This document shows, in pieces, positions 26,694 through 35,391 of a stretch of DNA of 64,000 nucleotides (positions are counted from its first letter, which is position 1; every line of letters begins with the position of its first letter). The notes under the pieces were generated by a model, which saw only the letters and a list, made by a program, of their open reading frames with translations, did not search any database and had not been told where the DNA came from. Source of the DNA: JBGPTK01 sp963797765 (lineage in GTDB: Bacteria > Acidobacteriota > Terriglobia > Acidiferrales > UBA7541); assembly GCA_963797765.1 (NCBI GenBank), contig CAWCQU010000002.1, positions 124,001 through 188,000 of the forward strand, written 5' to 3'. The position numbers and the translations under genes were made by a program.

Positions 26694-28370
26694 CTATGCG
26701 GCTAGGCCCTTGCCCTTCGCCGCGCGGCTGTAAACCACGTCCGCTATAAAATCCATGTCCGAAATCAGGCCGGCTTGCGCGCGATGAATCGCCGGCAATC
26801 CTAAACTCGCTTCAAATGCCGGCATATCCGCATCGTCCACCCCGCCGGCTCCGCTTACCCAGCGCAATCCCTCTTCGCCAACTTTCAGGGCCGCTTCGCG
26901 AGCGAAGACCCGGCTCAGAGCCGCCAGCGCTGTCGCGTCAAAGCGCCCGTTGGTTTTTTCATTGAGCTTGCCTTCCGCCATTCGAGCGGCACGCCGGGAG
27001 AGACAACCTGCACTTTCGGCGAACGCGATCAATTCACCCAGGCGCAAAAGAATATGTTGGTGGCGCGTGAGGTGCGCGATACGCGCTTTTTCCATCACTT
27101 CGGCCAGAGCATGTAACGCCAGCGCCGCGGTGCCCGCCCCTACATTCGGATGCAGGGCGTGCAGGGCTTCAAGCCCGCGAGCCTGCTCGTGATAATGCTG
27201 CCCGCGCGTTTTCAGGTGAGATTGCCAGCGGTCGCGGCTAATGGTCATCTCCATGATCTCGGAGGTGCCTTCGTAAATCGTGGTGATCCGCGCGTCACGC
27301 CTGATCTTCTCCACCATGTATTCACGGGTGTAGCCGTAGCCACCCAGGGCCTGGATACTCGCGTCCGCAGCCAGGTTCCCCGCCTCGGTTGCCATGTATT
27401 TCGCGATGGCCCCTTCGGTGTTCAAGCTCCCTTCATTCGCGTCGATGCGTTCGGCAGTTTCTTCGATGTAGGCTCGAGCAGCCTCCAGCCGCATCATGTG
27501 CGGGACAATCAGCTTGTGCGTATATCCCTGTTTCTCCGAAAGCGGCGCTCCGGCTTGGATTCGCTTGGTCGAGTAAGGAATCGCGCGGTCGAGTGCGGCC
27601 CATCCGGCTCCCAGGCCGAACGCCGCAACCATCAGTCGTGTGTATCCAAAAACTGCCTGCGCCTGATTCAGTCCTTGTCCTTCCACACCGCCGACAAGCC
27701 GGTCCGCGTCGACATACACATCATTAAACGCAAGCGCTGCGGTATTGCTCAGGCGAATGCCGTGTTTGTCCTCTGGCTTATCGTGGCTGAAGCCCGGCGC
27801 GCCCTTTTCAACGATGAACCAGCTGGGGCCGCCCGGTGTGTTTGCCAGTACGGTATAAGCATCAGCAATCCCGCCGTTGCTGATCCATTGTTTGCTGCCA
27901 TTGATTTTGTAACCAACGATGAGGCCGTCTTGCATGACTCGGTCGGCAGTAGTGCGAAGAGCCGCCAAGTCGCTTCCAGCTTCGGGTTCCGTCGCTCCAT
28001 AGGCGAACAACAGTCCCTCTTCCGCAATGCGCGTTAGCCACTGCTTCTTCTGCTCCGGAGTGGCGCCGACGGTGATCGGATCGCTGCCGAGAAATGTGGC
28101 CAGCACGGCTGTGGCGACACCCAGGTCGATCCGCGCCATCTCTTCGCAAACGCAATACACATCAAAGGCGCCGCCGCCCATTCCGCCGAATTCCTCGGGA
28201 ATGAACAAGAGTTGAATGCCCAGTTTGTCGGGGCTGCACATATACCGGACGACCTCTATCGGACACTCATCGCGCGCGTCCAGATCCAAAAGTTCTTGGT
28301 CCGGCAGGCGCTTCTTCGCAAAGTCGTGGAGTGATTTCAAACTCATTTTCAGCGTTTTCTTCGTGATCAT
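26694..28370 (-). CDS. Acyl-CoA dehydrogenase (FAD)
   Basis: Oxidises acyl-CoA (or a related thioester) to the trans-2-enoyl form, passing electrons to ETF. Family marks: YGATEPEAGSDLAALRT and KQWISNGG in the central FAD domain, QALGGYGYTREYMVEKIRRDARI, and IYEGTSEI with the catalytic base Glu367. At 558 residues it is longer than the usual 380-400, with an added C-terminal helical region like that of some long-chain or multi-domain members. Start ATG 28370 with AGGAGA 12 nt upstream. It lies 14 bp after etfA and 77 bp before the synthase. No hydratase, hydroxyacyl dehydrogenase or thiolase is nearby, so a role on the synthase's product, or an enoyl-reductase-like role substituting for the missing ER domain, is more attractive than routine beta-oxidation. 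That is inference. Confidence 0.9.
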   Translation of the reverse strand: MITKKTLKMSLKSLHDFAKKRLPDQELLDLDARDECPIEVVRYMCSPDKLGIQLLFIPEEFGGMGGGAFDVYCVCEEMARIDLGVATAVLATFLGSDPITVGATPEQKKQWLTRIAEEGLLFAYGATEPEAGSDLAALRTTADRVMQDGLIVGYKINGSKQWISNGGIADAYTVLANTPGGPSWFIVEKGAPGFSHDKPEDKHGIRLSNTAALAFNDVYVDADRLVGGVEGQGLNQAQAVFGYTRLMVAAFGLGAGWAALDRAIPYSTKRIQAGAPLSEKQGYTHKLIVPHMMRLEAARAYIEETAERIDANEGSLNTEGAIAKYMATEAGNLAADASIQALGGYGYTREYMVEKIRRDARITTIYEGTSEIMEMTISRDRWQSHLKTRGQHYHEQARGLEALHALHPNVGAGTAALALHALAEVMEKARIAHLTRHQHILLRLGELIAFAESAGCLSRRAARMAEGKLNEKTNGRFDATALAALSRVFAREAALKVGEEGLRWVSGAGGVDDADMPAFEASLGLPAIHRAQAGLISDMDFIADVVYSRAAKGKGLAA

Positions 28371-28384
28371 GGGCGATGTCTCTC

Positions 28385-29368
28385 CTAAACCGAAACGGCT
28401 GATAGTTCGCGAATCTTGGTTGTTAACTCGGGCAAGAATTCCAACAGGTCTTCAACGATTCCTACATCTGCCACTTGAAAGATGGGGGCTTTGGGATTCT
28501 TGTTAATGGCCACCAGGAAGGGATTGCCTTTGATACCGACCAGGTGCTGGAACGCGCCACTAATGCCGCAGGCCAAATAGACCTTGGGCTTGACGGTCTG
28601 GCCGGATGATCCGACCTGGCGGGACTTCGGCATCCATTTGGCGTCGACAACAGGCCGCGAACAGCTCAACACCGCACCCATTGCGTCGGCCAGTTCCTGG
28701 GCGATCACCAGGTTCGCTTGTTCTTGAATGCCGCGGCCAATGGAAACCAGGACGGGCTGCGTGCTGATGTCCACATCACCCGACTCCGCGACCACTACTT
28801 CCAGAAAGCGCCGTCGCGCCGTTAGCACGCCGACTTCCGAGGATTTATCGACCACCCGCCCACGCGCGAGTGCACTTTCCACCGGCTTGAAGGCGCACGG
28901 CCGGATGTTGATCACCGCGCCCGAGGAAATGTCGCAGCGAACGTGGGCGCTGATCTGTCCCCCGAATTCCTGGCGGACGATCTTGAGGTGGCTGCCCTCA
29001 AGACCTTCGATGTTCACCACATCCGAGACAAAAGCGGAATTCATCTTGATGGAAAGACCCGGGGATAGATCGACTCCGAAATGCGCATGCGGGACCAGAA
29101 GGATGCTGTCGCGAGGCAGGATTTTCACCAGCGCGTTCCGCACGAGTTCCGCATTGGGGTAGGCAAGGGCCTCGTTCGCGATTTTCCAGATTTCATTGAA
29201 CGAAGCACTCAAAGCCGTGCAAACCGCATCGAGCTCTGCGCCCCAGCCGGAAACAATCGCCGTGACCGGCGCCGTGGCATCAATCTTCTTCGCGGCTGCC
29301 ACCAATTCGCCCGCGGTTTCATCAGCCACTCCGTTCTTATGAATAATGTAGGCAAAGATCTGAGCCAT
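28385..29368 (-). CDS. etfA: Electron transfer flavoprotein alpha subunit
   Basis: The FAD-carrying subunit of ETF, which shuttles electrons between acyl-CoA dehydrogenase and a membrane quinone reductase. The 327-residue length fits. The C-terminal FAD-binding region is clear: VGSSGQTVKPKVYLACGISG, FQHLVGIKG, AINKNPKAPIFQVADVGIV. Start ATG at 29368 overlaps the etfB stop as TAATG, so the pair is translationally coupled. Lies between etfB and the acyl-CoA dehydrogenase gene in the large operon. I see no sign of the bifurcating type. Confidence 0.93.
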   Translation of the reverse strand: MAQIFAYIIHKNGVADETAGELVAAAKKIDATAPVTAIVSGWGAELDAVCTALSASFNEIWKIANEALAYPNAELVRNALVKILPRDSILLVPHAHFGVDLSPGLSIKMNSAFVSDVVNIEGLEGSHLKIVRQEFGGQISAHVRCDISSGAVINIRPCAFKPVESALARGRVVDKSSEVGVLTARRRFLEVVVAESGDVDISTQPVLVSIGRGIQEQANLVIAQELADAMGAVLSCSRPVVDAKWMPKSRQVGSSGQTVKPKVYLACGISGAFQHLVGIKGNPFLVAINKNPKAPIFQVADVGIVEDLLEFLPELTTKIRELSAVSV

Positions 29369-30159
29369 TATCTCAGCCCTCCTTTGTCCTTTAGTAGTTG
29401 CACCAGTTTCTCGATAATCTCTTTCCTGCTGCCTTGCAGCATCTCGGCTCCCTTTCCCAAGGCCGGCACGAAGTAGTCCTCTCGCTTCACTTTCGCCGCC
29501 GCCTCTCCCACGGTGCTTGCATCGATACCCAGATCCGGAGAGCTGAGCGTGGGAATATTCACGGAGGCGACCTGACGGATTCCCCGCATGCCAACGTATC
29601 GAGGCTCATTAATTCCCGTTTGAATCGAGAGCACGCACGGGAGATCGATCTCATTCATCTCTTTGGTCCCGCCTTCGATTTCCCGGCTCACTCTCAGCTT
29701 TCGGCCTTCCAGCACCTCAATGGAATTCACCAGCGAAGCGAACGGATAATCCAGCAGCGCAGCAAGCATCCCACCAACCTGCGCGCCACCATCCTCGGCC
29801 TGCACTCCGGTCAAGATCAGGTCGTAATGGCCCTTTTCTACAAATGCTTTGAGAATTGTTGCGATGCCCTTGCCGTCTGATCCGGCAAATACTTCGTCCG
29901 AAATCAGCACGCCCTGGTTCGCGCCCATGGCCATCTCTCGCCGCAGGACTTCTTCGTCCTCTTCCCCGCCTACGGTGACGACGGTGACGCTTCCACCGAT
30001 TTTTTCAACGATTTGTAACGCTTCCTCCACCGCATAGTTGTCCGGCTCATTTACCGAATAGACTAGGTCGTCACGTTGAATATCGTTCGCGGCGCTGTCG
30101 AGTTCGATTTCGTTTTCAGAAGTGTCGGGCACTCTTCGTATGCAAGTTAGAATTTCCAT
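29368..30159 (-). CDS. etfB: Electron transfer flavoprotein beta subunit
   Basis: Partner of the alpha subunit; binds AMP in ordinary ETFs. Seen: an N-terminal EILTCIRRVPDT, the VNEPDNYAVEEAL segment, VTVGGEE, ILTGVQAEDGGAQVG and the signature region around LPCVLSIQTGINEPRYVGMRGI. The start at 30159 has GGGGAG 6 nt upstream; the longer open frame adds five residues without a site. It follows the EMO gene by 37 bp and overlaps etfA. Length 263 residues is normal. Confidence 0.93.
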   Translation of the reverse strand: MEILTCIRRVPDTSENEIELDSAANDIQRDDLVYSVNEPDNYAVEEALQIVEKIGGSVTVVTVGGEEDEEVLRREMAMGANQGVLISDEVFAGSDGKGIATILKAFVEKGHYDLILTGVQAEDGGAQVGGMLAALLDYPFASLVNSIEVLEGRKLRVSREIEGGTKEMNEIDLPCVLSIQTGINEPRYVGMRGIRQVASVNIPTLSSPDLGIDASTVGEAAAKVKREDYFVPALGKGAEMLQGSRKEIIEKLVQLLKDKGGLR

Positions 30160-30196
30160 GCTGGCTCCCCTCAATTGGATCTGGGCCCAAAATCCT

Positions 30197-32281
30197 TCAC
30201 ATCACCTTCGGGCTTTCGCTCGCAATCTGCCGGTCCACCAATTCCGCCAGGTCGATGGCGGTCATCTTCCCTTCCAGGCCCGCGACCTTGATCGCATCTT
30301 CCAGGTTCACCATGCAGAACGGACAAGCCGTGACGATTACGTTGGCCCCGGCTTCCGCGGCCATCTGGACTCGTTTTACGCCCATCCTCTGTTCTTCTTT
30401 CGGCTCGTAGAACAACATGAGTCCGCCACCGCCGCAGCAGAAGGAGCGGTCCCGAGACCGGCTCATCTCCACTCTCTTCAAACCGGGAATCGCATCGAGC
30501 ACATCTCGCGGGTCGTCGTAAATCTGGTTGTGCCGTCCGAGATAGCACGGATCGTGGTACGTGTAGACGTCTCCGTTTTTCACCGGATTGAATTTGATCT
30601 TGCCGGTCTTCACTTCCCTGGCAATCAGCTGACTGATGTGTTCCACCTGCGGGACATCTTTGTAGTCATTCTTGAGCGCGTTGTAAGCGTGCGGGTCGGA
30701 AGTGACGATGCGCTGAACTCCGGATTCCTTGATAGCCGCCACATTGTGGTCTCGCAAAGCCATGAACAGCAATTCCTCGCCGAACCGCCGCACTTCATGA
30801 CCGCTGTCTTTTTCCACAGAACCCAGGATTCCGAAATTTTCTCCCACATGGTTTAGAATTTTTGCCGTGGCCCGGCCAATGCTCTGAATCCGGTTATCGT
30901 AGGAAGTGATGCTATCGACAAAATACAAAGTTTCCGCGCGGCCTTTTCCATCGAGCATCTTGACGTCGCAGGTTTGCTGGAACTCTTTGCCGCTGGCCCA
31001 TTCGGCTCTTTTTTTCTCCATCTTGCCGTACGGATTCCCGCGGCTTTCGATGGCCTTCAGCGGCTTCTGCAGGCTCTGAGGCACATTCCCGTCGTCGATC
31101 ATGCCTCGCCGCAAATCCACGATTTTGTCGATGTACTCCACCAGCAGCGGGCACTCTTCCTCGCAGGCGCCGCAGGTGGTGCAGGACCAGATCTCATCAC
31201 TGGAGTAAACGCCGCCGATCAGCGGCTGATTGTTCGTTGCACTTCCGAGAACCGGAAAGTGCACGAAACTGTAGTCCCTCGCCTTGGTTGTCAAGAATCG
31301 GGGAGATAGCGGTCTTCCTACCGCATTCGCTGGGCAGTTGTCCGAGCACCGGCCGCAGTCCGCGCAGGAATAAAAGTCGAGCATGTGCTTCCAGGTGAAA
31401 TCTTCAAACTTCTTCACGCCGAAGGATTTCACCTGATCGAGATGCTCATCGGAGACTCCCCACCTCACGGGCTTGACAGTTCCCCGGTCCAGCTTTGCGA
31501 AATAGATATTGAACAGCGAGGTCTCGACGTGGAATTGGATTCCAAACGGCCGGTAGCACAGCAACAGGTAAAATGTCACTTCGTGGAGAAATGACGCTCC
31601 CACGTGGAGATTCCTGAGTGTAGATAACGAAACGGAGGCGAGCGCACTCTGCAATAACCACGGCAGTGACAGGATAGAGACGAGTTCAACACCTTGGCCT
31701 GCCGGAGAAGGGCCGGCGGCTTTCGTGGCTTCGAAAAGGCTGTCTGCCACCATCAGAATGGCGATCAGCGCCAGCAGGAAAATGGCATCGGCGGTATGAG
31801 CTTTGCCATACTTTGCCGGCACCGCATAACGTACCGGCTTAAAGATCACACGACGAATCACCGCCACGATCACGGCTAAGAAGACAATCGTCGCGGCGTA
31901 GTCAGTAGTGACCCCATAGAAATAGCCGAGCCTTCCCGATAAACCAGGAACCACGAAGTTGTCATTGAATCCGAGAATCAGCAAATCGAAGGCGCGAATC
32001 GCGAGAACCAGGAAACCAGCAAAAATAAAAATATGAATGATCCCCGCGGTCATGTAGCGCGGATGCTTCCACTGCCCCAGCCAGAATTTTAAAAGCCTTT
32101 CGAATCGAAGCCACGGCCGGTCGAAACGAAAATCCCGTTCGCCCCGAAGGAGCGGCGTCAGCCGCTTCCACACGATATAGGCAAAACACGCGATGCCAAG
32201 AACGTGTATGAGCAAGAACAACTCTCGCTCCGGATTCAGCCAGTATGTTGTTTGCGCCGTTGCTTGGATGGCTTGCAACAT
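30197..32281 (-). CDS. EMO-type membrane Fe-S oxidoreductase (ETF:menaquinone oxidoreductase)
   Basis: Passes electrons between ETF and the quinone pool. The 694-residue protein has an N-terminal membrane part of about six helices resembling the NarI cytochrome b subunit (for example LFLLIHVLGIACFAYIVW and ITAGIIHIFIFAGF-like segments near residue 85), then a ferredoxin-type domain with CADCGRCSDNCPA and CTTCGACEEECP, and a C-terminal HdrD-like region with CCG-type motifs (DPCYLGRHN and SFCCGGGG). This order matches the EMO family known from syntrophic fatty-acid oxidisers and common in Acidobacteriota. Start ATG 32281 is preferred because GGAGGAG lies 9 nt upstream; a TTG at 32290 is in frame. 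It is the first gene of the lipid operon, tying the acyl-CoA dehydrogenase/ETF module to menaquinone. Confidence 0.85.
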   Translation of the reverse strand: MLQAIQATAQTTYWLNPERELFLLIHVLGIACFAYIVWKRLTPLLRGERDFRFDRPWLRFERLLKFWLGQWKHPRYMTAGIIHIFIFAGFLVLAIRAFDLLILGFNDNFVVPGLSGRLGYFYGVTTDYAATIVFLAVIVAVIRRVIFKPVRYAVPAKYGKAHTADAIFLLALIAILMVADSLFEATKAAGPSPAGQGVELVSILSLPWLLQSALASVSLSTLRNLHVGASFLHEVTFYLLLCYRPFGIQFHVETSLFNIYFAKLDRGTVKPVRWGVSDEHLDQVKSFGVKKFEDFTWKHMLDFYSCADCGRCSDNCPANAVGRPLSPRFLTTKARDYSFVHFPVLGSATNNQPLIGGVYSSDEIWSCTTCGACEEECPLLVEYIDKIVDLRRGMIDDGNVPQSLQKPLKAIESRGNPYGKMEKKRAEWASGKEFQQTCDVKMLDGKGRAETLYFVDSITSYDNRIQSIGRATAKILNHVGENFGILGSVEKDSGHEVRRFGEELLFMALRDHNVAAIKESGVQRIVTSDPHAYNALKNDYKDVPQVEHISQLIAREVKTGKIKFNPVKNGDVYTYHDPCYLGRHNQIYDDPRDVLDAIPGLKRVEMSRSRDRSFCCGGGGLMLFYEPKEEQRMGVKRVQMAAEAGANVIVTACPFCMVNLEDAIKVAGLEGKMTAIDLAELVDRQIASESPKVM

Positions 32282-32804
32282 CTTCCCCAACTCCTCCTAC
32301 TCCGGAGAACCTCTCCGCGCGCTGCCCACCTCGGAAACACACCCAATTGAGATCGCAGTCGCGCCGCTCGCGGGCGCGCTTTGCATTTCTTGCTGCTTGT
32401 AGTGGCTTAAACCGAGTTCCTGATCCGTGGGGTCTTTCGTTACGAATGGGGAATCTGCTTGTCGAAGAGTCTTTGGAACTGTGAGACAAGCGTTACGCCG
32501 GATGCAAATATTTTCGCGATCTGACCGGGTGCGCATTACGTTAATCACGCTAGTCCCGCTCATGTTTTAAGTATGTGATGTACAGCACAAACTGCGGTGT
32601 CTTGAGTCACATGTGCAAAAATCGGGGAAACCGAGGAGGCGCGGCAGGGATTCGCCAGCAATTCAGGGATTTCGCGGAAGATGCGGTCGCGCTGCACGCT
32701 TTTCGCAACCGCAAGAGAACTGACAGAACTCACTGCTCTTGTTTTTCGAAGACACGACGGAGAGCGAACCGGCTTTCACTACAGTTGCTAGGAAACTTGC
32801 GCGG
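32282..32804. promoter_or_regulatory. Upstream region of the 21 kb lipid operon
   Basis: About 520 bp without a credible gene, between the leftward operon and the hydrolase gene stop. It holds a near-perfect dyad TGTGATGTACAGCACA at 32574-32589 (one mismatched pair) and a TCACATGTG sequence at 32607-32615 whose CACATGTG core recurs upstream of the WS/DGAT gene. No convincing -35/-10 pair was found by eye on the minus strand. Confidence 0.45.
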
Positions 32805-33572
32805 TCACTTCCCGGTCAGACGCTGGGCTATGATGCCATAGACGAGCGGGCTGAACATCATTCCGATGTGCGTGGCGGAAACTTCAATATCGATCTCAGG
32901 GTCGCCTGTACGGCACGCCCGCCAGTTCAGGATGCCGTCTGTCTTGGTGTAGATCGCGGTCTGGCGCATTGATTTCGGTAAATCTCTCTGCAGCGACTCG
33001 ACGAAATCGCAGGTACACCGCGCGGTGTAGCAGGCCGGCAGCACATCGCGGCCATGCCGTTCGAGGATCTGTTTCCGCACCAGGTCGGCGGCGTGCAGAA
33101 TCGAAGCATGGGCCTGGAGGCCGCGGATTGGCGCCCCAAGTGTGATTACCGAAGCAACACGATCAGGCATCTGCGCAGCGGCGGAGAGCGCGATTGTTCC
33201 TCCCAAGCTGTGGCCGATCAAATGAATCTTTCCACGGGTCGATTTGCAGGCCTGCTCGATCGTTTCGTTCAGGTATCGCCGGATCAGGAGGTTCGGACAA
33301 TCGGCATTCAGCCGGATTCCCGAATAGAAGGGCTGGTAACCGATCCTGCGCAGCCAGTTGCCGATCTGCGATAAATATAAGTCTGTCCCCAGAAAACCCG
33401 GAACCAGGACGACCGCTGAGCCATCCCCGTGGGGAACACCATACCCCCAGAAGAGCGGAGAAAGCTGCAGGAAAGCCAACTCCACGCCGACCATCCACTC
33501 GTGCCAGATCGACGATGTCTCCGGCGGCTCCCCTTCTTGGTCCATTCGCCGCAAGCGTGGACGAGCTTTCAT
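32805..33572 (-). CDS. Alpha/beta-hydrolase, lipase/esterase type
   Basis: A 255-residue hydrolase. The nucleophile elbow is GHSLGG (IHLIGHSLGGTIALSAA), preceded by the oxyanion-type VVLVPGFLGTD strand-loop; the catalytic His is probably in SATHIGMMFSP near the C-terminus. No signal peptide is visible, so it probably acts in the cytoplasm, for instance on stored lipid or a thioester. It lies upstream of the lipid operon and downstream of a phasin gene, all on the minus strand, which suggests lipid-body turnover. Substrate is not readable from sequence. Start ATG 33572 with a weak AAGAGA upstream. Confidence 0.75.
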   Translation of the reverse strand: MKARPRLRRMDQEGEPPETSSIWHEWMVGVELAFLQLSPLFWGYGVPHGDGSAVVLVPGFLGTDLYLSQIGNWLRRIGYQPFYSGIRLNADCPNLLIRRYLNETIEQACKSTRGKIHLIGHSLGGTIALSAAAQMPDRVASVITLGAPIRGLQAHASILHAADLVRKQILERHGRDVLPACYTARCTCDFVESLQRDLPKSMRQTAIYTKTDGILNWRACRTGDPEIDIEVSATHIGMMFSPLVYGIIAQRLTGK

Positions 33573-33646
33573 GTGTCTCTTAGACTATCTAAAAAATTGC
33601 GCTTTGCAAAATGCAATTACCTTTGCGCTTGCCAATTGGTCAATCG

Positions 33647-33694
33647 GCTGCTGTGCCGATTCCTGCCGTTGGCACCGAGAATCGGCACAGCAGC
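33647..33694. repeat. Long perfect inverted repeat (15 bp arms, 18 bp centre)
   Basis: The arm GCTGCTGTGCCGATT at 33647-33661 is the exact reverse complement of 33680-33694; the 18 bp centre contains a smaller hairpin (TGCC GTT GGCA, 33664-33674). It lies in the 256 bp gap between the first phasin stop (33829) and the hydrolase start (33572). No T-run follows on either strand, so it is not a textbook intrinsic terminator; it may stabilise mRNA ends or be a REP-like element. Confidence 0.7.
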
Positions 33695-33828
33695 TCCCAC
33701 TGGGACTAGTTAAGTGCCTCTCACGCAATGCTCGCGGGATTAGGCCGGAGCAGCAACGATGGTTCTTCCTTCCGTTGTCTTTTGTGCCCAGCCACAGGCA
33801 CTCTCCTGGCAAGCACTGGCGGGCCAGT

Positions 33829-34692
33829 CTAGCGGGTCGCTTCTCTACCTGTCGCCTTCCGCGGTTTCATGGCCAGGTTCAGCAGCGACTTCTCGGCCGT
33901 CACCAGGTTCTTTACACTCTTCTCCGTCAGTTCTCCCAACAACTCCTGCGCCGGCTTCCGCGCCGCTTCTTTATGTTCGCCCTTCCCTTTTCCGATCTTC
34001 TCCATCTGCTCGATCGCCAGATTCACCAGCTTCTTCTGCGCTTCCGCGTACTTCTCCACTCCGTCCCGGGTCATCTCCGTCAACACCTTCATCCGCTCCC
34101 GCGGCGCTTTCCCGCTCGGCCTCGTCTCCTTCATCGCTTCGTTTACTTCCTTCGCCGCCAGGTCCAGAAACTTCTTCTCACTCTCGATCAACCCTTCCAG
34201 TCCTCGCCGCGCCAGCTCCGCTACTCGCGCCCCGGCCTGCATCCCTTCCCCTTCCCGATACGATTCCGCTACCGCGTGGGTCTCTTCCGCGGCCGCTTCC
34301 AGCAACTGCTTCTGCAGCCCGATCAACGTCTCCGCCCGGTGCCGCGCCACATCCGCCACCACTCCCGCTGCCACCGGTAGCGGGAGCCCTTCCTTCATTC
34401 CCTCCACCACCAGCGCCGTCTCACCCGCTGCCAAATCCAGCAAGATCTTCCCGGCGGCGGCCACGTTCTTCACGCCCTCGTCGGCCATCCCCGCCAGCAT
34501 GACACCCGGCCGGAATCCCCCTTTGCCAAACTCCTCCCGCGCCATGCCGATCAACAGCGCATTCTCTTGCGCCGCCAAATCCAGCAGAATCCTCTGCGCG
34601 GCCGTAAAACTCGCAAATCCTTGCCGAGCCCAATCCGTCAGCGGAAATGCCGGCGGAGCGGCCCGTGTCGCTTTCTTTTCTCTCGCGGTCAT
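33829..34692 (-). CDS. Phasin-like granule protein, copy 1 (short tail)
   Basis: A 287-residue, all-helical, Ala/Glu/Lys-rich protein built of six repeats of about 45 residues, each with a core such as RILLDLAAQE, KILLDLAAGE, QLLEAAAEE, KFLDLAAKE, KLVNLAIEQ, SLLNLAMK. Amphipathic repeats of this kind coat polyhydroxyalkanoate or lipid granules in phasins. The assignment rests on this pattern, on divergence from phaR and on the PhaR-type operator 25 bp upstream. Start ATG 34692 has AGGAG 8 nt upstream. The gene from residue Met at 33868-33870 up through the promoter to 34772 is repeated almost perfectly at 38202-39106; the C-termini differ, ending here in a short KPRKATGREATR. Confidence 0.75.
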   Translation of the reverse strand: MTAREKKATRAAPPAFPLTDWARQGFASFTAAQRILLDLAAQENALLIGMAREEFGKGGFRPGVMLAGMADEGVKNVAAAGKILLDLAAGETALVVEGMKEGLPLPVAAGVVADVARHRAETLIGLQKQLLEAAAEETHAVAESYREGEGMQAGARVAELARRGLEGLIESEKKFLDLAAKEVNEAMKETRPSGKAPRERMKVLTEMTRDGVEKYAEAQKKLVNLAIEQMEKIGKGKGEHKEAARKPAQELLGELTEKSVKNLVTAEKSLLNLAMKPRKATGREATR

Positions 34693-34772
34693 GTTCGTTC
34701 TCCTCTCAGTTGCGGTATACTGCGCTGCAGTATCCAATCGAACTGTACGTCTCCGCACCTCCTGTGTCAAGC
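33868..34772. repeat. 905 bp direct repeat, copy A (phasin gene and promoter)
   Basis: Matches 38202-39106 at a constant offset of 4334 bp. By eye I counted seven mismatches over 905 bp. The repeat covers all but the last few codons of the phasin gene and the promoter with its operator, ending just short of phaR. Confidence 0.95.
34717..34733. promoter_or_regulatory. PhaR-type operator, CTGC-N3-GCAG within a 7-3-7 palindrome
   Basis: ATACTGC GCT GCAGTAT, a perfect inverted repeat in the 125 bp between the divergent phasin and phaR genes. The core CTGC-N3-GCAG (34720-34730) is the sequence reported for PhaR binding upstream of phaP in Rhodobacter. Its place suits repression of the phasin gene and autoregulation of phaR. 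Confidence 0.75.
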
Positions 34773-34817
34773 TATTTCTTCAAGCTGGGGGCCGGACCAC
34801 TTGCATCGGGAGGAGCC

Positions 34818-35372
34818 ATGAAAAATTCGCAAGTTCTTATCCGCAAATATAGCGACCGGCGCCTTTACAATACCGCCACCAGTCGCTACGTGAAGCTGAA
34901 GGACATCGCCCGCATGGTCCGCGATGGCATCGACGTCCATGTGGTGGACGGGCGCACTGGTAAGGACCTGACCCACATCATCCTCACCCAAATCATCGCA
35001 GAAGACGCCAAGGACCGGCAGGTCGCCCTACCGCTGCAACTTTTGACGCAACTGGTCAGGGCTTCCGATGAGGCCAGTCACGATTTCTTGGCCTGGTATC
35101 TGGACAATTCGCTCGACCTCTATAAGCAGGCCCAGAACTCCGTTAGCACAAGACTCAAGGAAGCGAAGAATGCTGTCTCGAGCCCTCTCGATTTCGTGCA
35201 CAACCTGCTGGCAGGCCAATCCTCGCCACCTGCACCGGAGGGCAAGGAAGTCGAAAAACTCCGGCGTCGCGTCGGTGAACTGGAGACGCGCCTCGGTCAG
35301 AAGGGCCAGCGGCCGCGTCGCGCGCCCAAACGCAAACGCACGTCTAAAGGATCTGATGATAAATCTGAATAA
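34818..35372 (+). CDS. phaR: Polyhydroxyalkanoate synthesis repressor PhaR
   Basis: A 184-residue DNA-binding repressor that senses PHA/lipid granules. The N-terminal PHB_acc_N domain is clear: IRKYSDRRLYNTATSRYVKL, then VHVVDGRTGKDLTHIIL and QIIAEDAK; the central PHB_acc-type segment is about residues 65-110 (LPLQLLTQLVRASDEA). The C-terminal tail is basic (about residues 155-184). ATG 34818 has GGGAGGAG 4-5 nt upstream. Divergent from phasin copy 1 with a shared operator. The lipocalin-like gene starts close to or inside its 3' end. No PHA synthase is in this window. Confidence 0.9.
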   Translation: MKNSQVLIRKYSDRRLYNTATSRYVKLKDIARMVRDGIDVHVVDGRTGKDLTHIILTQIIAEDAKDRQVALPLQLLTQLVRASDEASHDFLAWYLDNSLDLYKQAQNSVSTRLKEAKNAVSSPLDFVHNLLAGQSSPPAPEGKEVEKLRRRVGELETRLGQKGQRPRRAPKRKRTSKGSDDKSE

Positions 35373-35391
35373 GCCTTTTTCGAGGCTCTCG

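Noticed and set aside
26694..30159. Beta-oxidation operon
   Set aside because: Only the first-step dehydrogenase and its electron carriers are present; hydratase, hydroxyacyl dehydrogenase, thiolase and acyl-CoA ligase are absent, and the genes run straight into the synthase.
30197..32281. Glycolate oxidase iron-sulfur or heterodisulfide reductase subunit
   Set aside because: The NarI-like membrane part fused to the Fe-S and CCG domains, together with adjacent etfBA, fits the EMO family better.
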